DNA of 64,000 bases from Branchiostoma belcheri (lineage: Eukaryota > Chordata > Leptocardii > Amphioxiformes > Branchiostomatidae), in NCBI RefSeq assembly GCF_001625305.1, contig NW_017802602.1, forward strand, positions 1,205,068-1,269,067, in the 5' to 3' direction. The notes under the pieces were generated by a model. That model was not told the DNA's origin. It searched no databases and saw nothing but the letters and a program-made list of their open reading frames with translations. This document shows positions 58,931 to 64,000 of this stretch, piece after piece (the first letter of the stretch is position 1; the number at the start of each line of letters is the position of its first letter). The translations under genes and the position numbers were made by a program.

Positions 58931-60599
58931 GAAAATCTGAAGTATCGCTAATTTACAAATTACAATACAATTTCGCTAATTTACATGTATATATACATAT
59001 AACTCAACATAGAATGTGGTCACTATTGAGTACAACTCAACAGTATAAATACCAATACAGGGTACTCACCAATAACAGCAAAGTTACTTTCTTCTCCTCC
59101 TTTCTTCTCCAAACCAGGGGAATCGTCAAGAAAAAAACCCACTAAGATGAAACAAAAAAAAATACCAGACAAACTGTTAGCCCAATAAACATAGAATGCT
59201 CTCCAGGATGCTACTTGAAATAAAAATACAATTTCCAGTCGCTAGGCGAGTAGAATGTGGTTGAATGTGCTTGTATGTATGTACAAGTGCACACACAGTC
59301 TAATAGTGAAGAAACCCCCGGGCACAGCGGGCTATATACTATTATAGTTAGCCTGACTGAACCTCGCTTTTCGCCGGCTCCCTAGTAGTCCCCGGAGCTT
59401 GGGTTTCACAGGCTACTATTATAGTGTACTACATCTGTATCTCCAGGGCATTAGTATTACTGGATTGCGTACAGATAAGTTGAGGGGAGACCCGCGATTG
59501 TGTTTGATCTCAATTCTCCGCCGCCAACTGAAGCGTCTCCTGCCCCCTGACCCCGCCAACCCAACCGTAAGACTCTCGCGTGAGAAGACCAAACTACGCA
59601 CAATTGCCCGCTTCTGATACTGTTTCCATTCCCCATTCAAGTTTTGTTACCCTCGGGTCATGACATGCCGTAATAGCCGCATCCGGAGCTTTATTTGCAA
59701 CAGTCGGTTTATTTCAGATCAGAAATAGCAAAGGTGATACTGGATATATTTTTTTGCATTCAATCATTTTCAATCAACCCGATATAGAGATGATGTCATG
59801 TCGTAATGACCTCATTCATTCATGCAATCATTGGTTTATTTTAGATCAGAAATGCTCAATGACGAATTGTGGTGTATCATTACTTCGACTAGAATCGTGC
59901 GAAATCTTAGCCTGAAGGACGAACGTCAAATGCTAATCTTAAAAGTGCTTTAAAAGGTTAACAGACACACTTGACATGGGCTGAATGCATTTTTCACACC
60001 CCTGCACACAAAGCTTCAGTTTACAGATTCGTGCGCTTTTGTTAAGTCTAAGAACGCATAGCGGCCTTTTTTTTTGTTCATATTCACCGTTGGAAACAGT
60101 ATCACTGATGTTTCGGTGTCCAGTAAATGACTTGAATACACTGCGAGGTATTGTGGAGATGGTAGTGTAAGGGTAAAACCTTGGGAGAGAACTCAAAGCG
60201 AGTAATCGGGTCCTCAGGCAAGGCTCTTAGGCAGTGAAAGACGCATCATGTGTAAGTTATGTCTTACACACACGGTAGTGAATTCACCATGCAGTCCCAA
60301 GTCAAAGAAAAAACAGATTTTTATGGCACCGGTTAATATATACTTCCTAATGTCCAGGAAAATTACATGCATATCATATAAAAAGCGCACAACAAAAAAT
60401 GATACAAGGTGACTCGAAGTAACAATACAAAGTGGTGAACGGAGGTGTGTGATGTCAAAGATCATCAAATAGCTTTAGGAGTAAGTTTTTGAAATTTTAA
60501 AGAATTCAATCGTATTCATCAATCGATGAAATGAAAATAAATGTGGAACCTGTTGTGGCGACAAACTTTTGAACAAATAGAAAGGTTGTGGATGCTAGT
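58931..60599. other. Upstream stretch, nothing recognised
   Basis: AT-rich sequence with short ORFs. A paired AGCCTGACTGAACC/GGTTTCACAGGCT foldback remnant lies at about 59347-59415. Confidence 0.4.
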
Positions 60600-60755
60600 G
60601 AAACGTCTGACCGTTTCCAAAATCATATCCAGTTGCTTGAGTAACTGTTGTTTAATTAATTTGGTGTGTTTTGAACAAATATGAAAAAAAAACAGTTACT
60701 CAAGCAACTCGATATGATTTTCCAAAACCATATCCAGTTGCTTGAGTAACTTTTA
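60600..60755. mobile_element. Foldback element with ATATCCAGTTGCTTGAGTAA arms
   Basis: AAATCATATCCAGTTGCTTG pairs with CAAGCAACTCGATATGATTT, and a third copy of the arm follows. Related sequence occurs at about 28840-28900 and 8700. Confidence 0.75.
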
Positions 60756-61301
60756 AAGTTTAAGGCATATTTTATCACCTGGATGTCTAACCTTCACTGA
60801 CGTATTTTGAATAACTAATCTTTGAAAAATCATGATATCTAACTAGCGCCAAACGTATTAAGGAAACGTAAAACTCAAACACACACGTACGTGCGCGTGT
60901 GAAAACAACACCAGCTGTACTTACGCAAAACTCTGTCCTGCGGGGCCGAGTTACCGAAAGACGTCACACGTGCGGCGACGGGAGACTGAAAGCAGGATAT
61001 TTTGAAAATAACGGAACGCGAAGAGCCTGGGAGAAGCTGGGAATGACGCCAGAGTGTAACCATACCTTCCACAGTCCTTCTGCTTCTCTCAGGGGCACAG
61101 GAGACCCAAATGCGATTTGTTTTGGGCCGCCCAAGTTTAAACAAACACCGAGGCGCTTAGGGGATCATTTTGGCGCGAAGCTCGCTAATATCCGGCTTAC
61201 GGGGGCTTGTGTCAGCTTCTGCTTGTTACAGTTCCGCTGTTTGGCGTGCCTCGGGGCGGAATGAATGGGATGGTTGGCCGCTAAGTATTTTGTACGTACA
61301 T

Positions 61302-61483
61302 TAGCCTCCATAGTATGCCAAAAACTTGGGGTTTTGGGGGTCTTCGGGAGCTTTTATGTGCTATTTTCTGATTGCATATAGACAACATAGCCGGCCTGGT
61401 TGAATTACCCCCGTTTTTTTGCCAATCAGAAAACAGCCGAAGACCACCAAACCCCCAGTTCTATAAGCCTGCTACGAAGACTA
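61302..61483. mobile_element. MITE family D, copy 2
   Basis: TAGCCTCCATAGTATGCCAA...CCTGCTACGAAGACTA. Confidence 0.88.
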
Positions 61484-61831
61484 TATACTTTGTGGCGAAA
61501 GTTTACTGCGTTGAGTAAGAAATTTACGCTAAAAAGTCTTTAATTTATCCACCTTGTTTGTATCGGTTATATATAGTTAAGACATGATGTTAATTTGTTG
61601 CACGTGAGCTGTTTTAGTAAGAGTAAAAAGACAGTGAATTGAGTAATAGCACGGTTACGTGAAGGCGGGTTTCTTCATAAGGGCGCGGATAGAGATCGGC
61701 GTCTGCCTTTGATAGGCGCGCTTCTTGTGTATAAACACGCCAGGCCGGGGATCTGCCGAAGGTCGGCCGTGCCAACCCTCCCGGCTTTAATGGCAGGCCG
61801 CGGATTACGCCACTCACAGTCGGGATTTGCC

Positions 61832-62035
61832 TAGCCTCCACAGCATGCCAAAAACTGGGGGGTTGGGGGAGGGGGTCTTCAGGGTCTTTGGGAGCTTTTA
61901 TGTGCTATTTTCTCATTGCCTATACTATAGACAACATAGCCGGCCTGGTTGAATTCGTTTTTTGGGCTAATCAAAAAACAGCCGAAGACGACCAAACCCC
62001 CAGTTCTATAAAGTATAAGCCTGCTACGGAGGCTA
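61832..62035. mobile_element. MITE family D, copy 3
   Basis: TAGCCTCCACAGCATGCCAA...CCTGCTACGGAGGCTA. Confidence 0.9.
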
Positions 62036-62088
62036 GGCTTTACCGGGGTACGCGCCCACTTGCCTGGAATCTCAAGGATTTGTGTGGC

Positions 62089-62315
62089 TAGCCTCCGTAG
62101 CAGGCTTATAGAACTGGGGGTTTGGTGGTCTTCGGCTGTTTTCTGATTAGCCCAGTTCTAAAAAACAGGGGTAATTCAACCAGGCCGGCTATTTGGTCTA
62201 TATGCAATCAGAAAATAGCACATAAAAGCTCCCAAAGACCCCTGAAGACCCCCCCCCCNNNNNNNNNNNNNNNNNNNNAAAAAAACTCCCAGTTTTTGGC
62301 TTGCTATGGAGGCTA
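62089..62315. mobile_element. MITE family D, copy 4, inverted, with 20-N gap
   Basis: TAGCCTCCGTAGCAGGCTTA...GCTTGCTATGGAGGCTA. Flanks TTGTGTGGC and TTATGTGGC (8/9). 62259-62278 is N. Confidence 0.9.
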
Positions 62316-62463
62316 TTATGTGGCAGCCACAAAGGTTTGTCTAAAGTGCGTATTGGCGCGAATTACCGGCCAATCCCCTATTGGGGACGCGCGTTGAAAG
62401 CGGGAGGAATTCTATGGCGGTGTTCTGGAGTGGAGTTGTTCCACCTGGGGCGATTCGGAAGGT

Positions 62464-62848
62464 TTTGTGTTGTTCCCACTTCCGCTGGACTTTTTCAGGA
62501 CTGGAGATTACTACGGATGTGTTTAGCCTCTATAGCATGCCAAAAACTGGGGGTTTTGGGGGTCTTCATGGTCTTTGGGAGCTTTTATGTGCTATTTTCT
62601 GATTGCATATGGACAACATAGCCGGCCTGGTTGAATTACCCCCGTTTTTGAGACTTGGGCTAATCAGAAAACAGCCGAAGACCACCAAACCCCCAGTTCT
62701 ATAAGCCTGCTACGGAGGCTAATCAGAAAACAGCCGAAGACCACCAAACCCCCCAGTTCTATAAGCCTGCTACGGAGGCTAGGTTTTTCGTTGTTCCCAC
62801 TTCCGCTGGACTTTTTTTCAGGACTGGAGATTATGTGCGGATGTGTTC
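62464..62848. repeat. Direct repeat flanking family D copy 5
   Basis: 62464-62523 and 62787-62848 share GTTGTTCCCACTTCCGCTGG and CAGGACTGGAGATTA...CGGATGTGTT. The second looks like the pre-insertion site. Confidence 0.8.
62524..62781. mobile_element. MITE family D, copy 5, with duplicated terminus
   Basis: TAGCCTCTATAGCATGCCAA...CCTGCTACGGAGGCTA to 62721; its last 60 bases (from AATCAGAAAACAGCCGAAGA) are then repeated to 62781. Confidence 0.9.
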
Positions 62849-62988
62849 GGGTCAGGTGAAAGCTACTTTGTCCGTCCCGGGTTCTAAAGTCCGTGTTTGG
62901 AGCGCCCGAGGGTGCGAATCGGAGAGAAAAGAAGCAGCTGTGTGTTCCACGTAAGGGGCCGGGACTTTCTTCGTCAACAGATATACAT

Positions 62989-63227
62989 TTTTTTATATTC
63001 CAACATGTAATCACAAGACGTGGTGACGACACAATCAAGTTTTTTTTTCAACTTATATTAATGCCGCCACCAACACAGGGGACAATATAATACTCATTTT
63101 CACCTGAGCGAAGTGAGGAAAGTCGTGTGAAGTGCCTTTCCCAAGGGCACAAGATTGGTGGCATGTCAGGATTCCGGAACCCGGGACCTCTTGGCTCCGA
63201 GTCGAGCACTCTGCCGCTACGCCACAC
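62989..63227 (-). mobile_element. tRNA-derived SINE with target duplication
   Basis: Complete reverse-strand copy flanked by GATATACAT (62980-62988 and 63228-63236), the best-defined SINE insertion here. Confidence 0.9.
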
Positions 63228-63236
63228 GATATACAT

Positions 63237-63969
63237 TCTGATATACACCTATCAAGAAGGTCTAACCTCCTGCGCCTATGGATAATTACAATAAAGAGAT
63301 GCAATGATCGGAATAATTTTAGTTATGGTTATGGAAATGGTGTGGTTCGAACATCCCCAAACATATCTTAGCTGTACGCACGAGATAAGTATATACAAAC
63401 AACTTGGGAATTTCAAGCAAGGACAACTAGAGCACATAAAAGAAAGACTCGTATGGCACTCAAGAAACGTATAGCACATGTGTCTTTTTTATTTTTAAAT
63501 ACTTGTTGTATGTGATGTAATTTTATGTTAGCCTTATCTATGTCTTTTATATATTTGTGTCTTCTGTCGGAAAACTAGCTGTCATGCACTTAATTATAGC
63601 AAGGAGGTCTCATTTAAATCTCTTTGGTTATACTATAGGTAGACAGCTAAATTAAGGAGAGGTTGAACTCGAATGAACTCCAATTCCAATTAAATTCAAA
63701 GTTAAACCACACCAAGCACAGTGAGGTATGCCTACCACCTCCTGTGCTGTTTCTAAGAACTGTCTGGGTATATCACAAAAGAGCTGATGAAAGCTCCTAG
63801 GTAGCAAGGAAGGTTAGTGCGTCAGATCTACTCTCCGAAGCCTCCCCTCTCGGTTACACGGTGGTTGGGAGGCGATGTACCGTCGGTTCCGAGTAACCAC
63901 TTGAAGAGGCCCTTGAGAAGCATGTATATCTCTGCTCGCTCTGAAGCGCGCGTGACCGGCCCTTCTCGC
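63237..63969. other. Trailing stretch, nothing recognised
   Basis: AT-rich with short ORFs; 63700-63960 is more GC-rich without recognisable coding. Confidence 0.4.
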
Positions 63970-64000
63970 TAGCCTCTACCAGGCTTCGGGAGGAGGCTGA
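63970..64000. mobile_element. MITE family A, cut by window end
   Basis: TAGCCTCTACCAGGCTTCGG at the very edge. Confidence 0.75.

Overview
The window is eukaryotic, from an intron-rich and transposon-dense invertebrate deuterostome. Amphioxus (Branchiostoma) is the most likely source: both recognisable genes keep vertebrate-like protein sequence, yet their introns are packed with short foldback elements, tRNA-derived SINEs and a DIRS-type retrotransposon. The organism call is inference. No prokaryotic features were seen.

Three protein-coding loci can be supported. (1) At 4.8-5.9 kb (+) is the terminal coding exon of an unrecognised Pro/Ala/Gln-rich protein. (2) At 11.05-14.89 kb (+) is a complete five-exon alpha-2,8-sialyltransferase (ST8Sia family), with a signal anchor and sialylmotifs L, S, III and VS. 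The end of its last exon is repeated about five more times just downstream. (3) From 44.6 down to 18.0 kb (-) is a complete Notum gene (secreted Wnt-deacylating carboxylesterase). I rebuilt it as 13 exons that splice in frame to 552 codons, with the Ser-Asp-His triad in place. The ST8Sia and Notum genes converge on 15-18 kb. ST8Sia modifies glycans in the Golgi and Notum inactivates secreted Wnt outside the cell, so no joint pathway is implied.

Notum intron 11 carries a DIRS-like element (19.4-24.1 kb) with gag-like, reverse transcriptase/RNase H and tyrosine-recombinase segments. It is in the same orientation as Notum and holds a 937-base assembly gap. The remaining introns and the 20 kb upstream of Notum are mostly repeats. 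Several MITE families end in TAG...CTA and are flanked by 9-bp target duplications. Others are hAT-like, and there are tRNA-derived SINEs, minisatellites and microsatellites.

The strongest second-look items are: a MITE inserted at the Notum exon 2 splice donor, whose target duplication preserved and copied the donor; a second copy of the Notum C-terminal codons that differs only at synonymous sites; the tandem amplification of the last ST8Sia exon; and the shared 9-bp-duplication TAG/CTA MITE group. No wholly new biological system could be demonstrated from the sequence alone.
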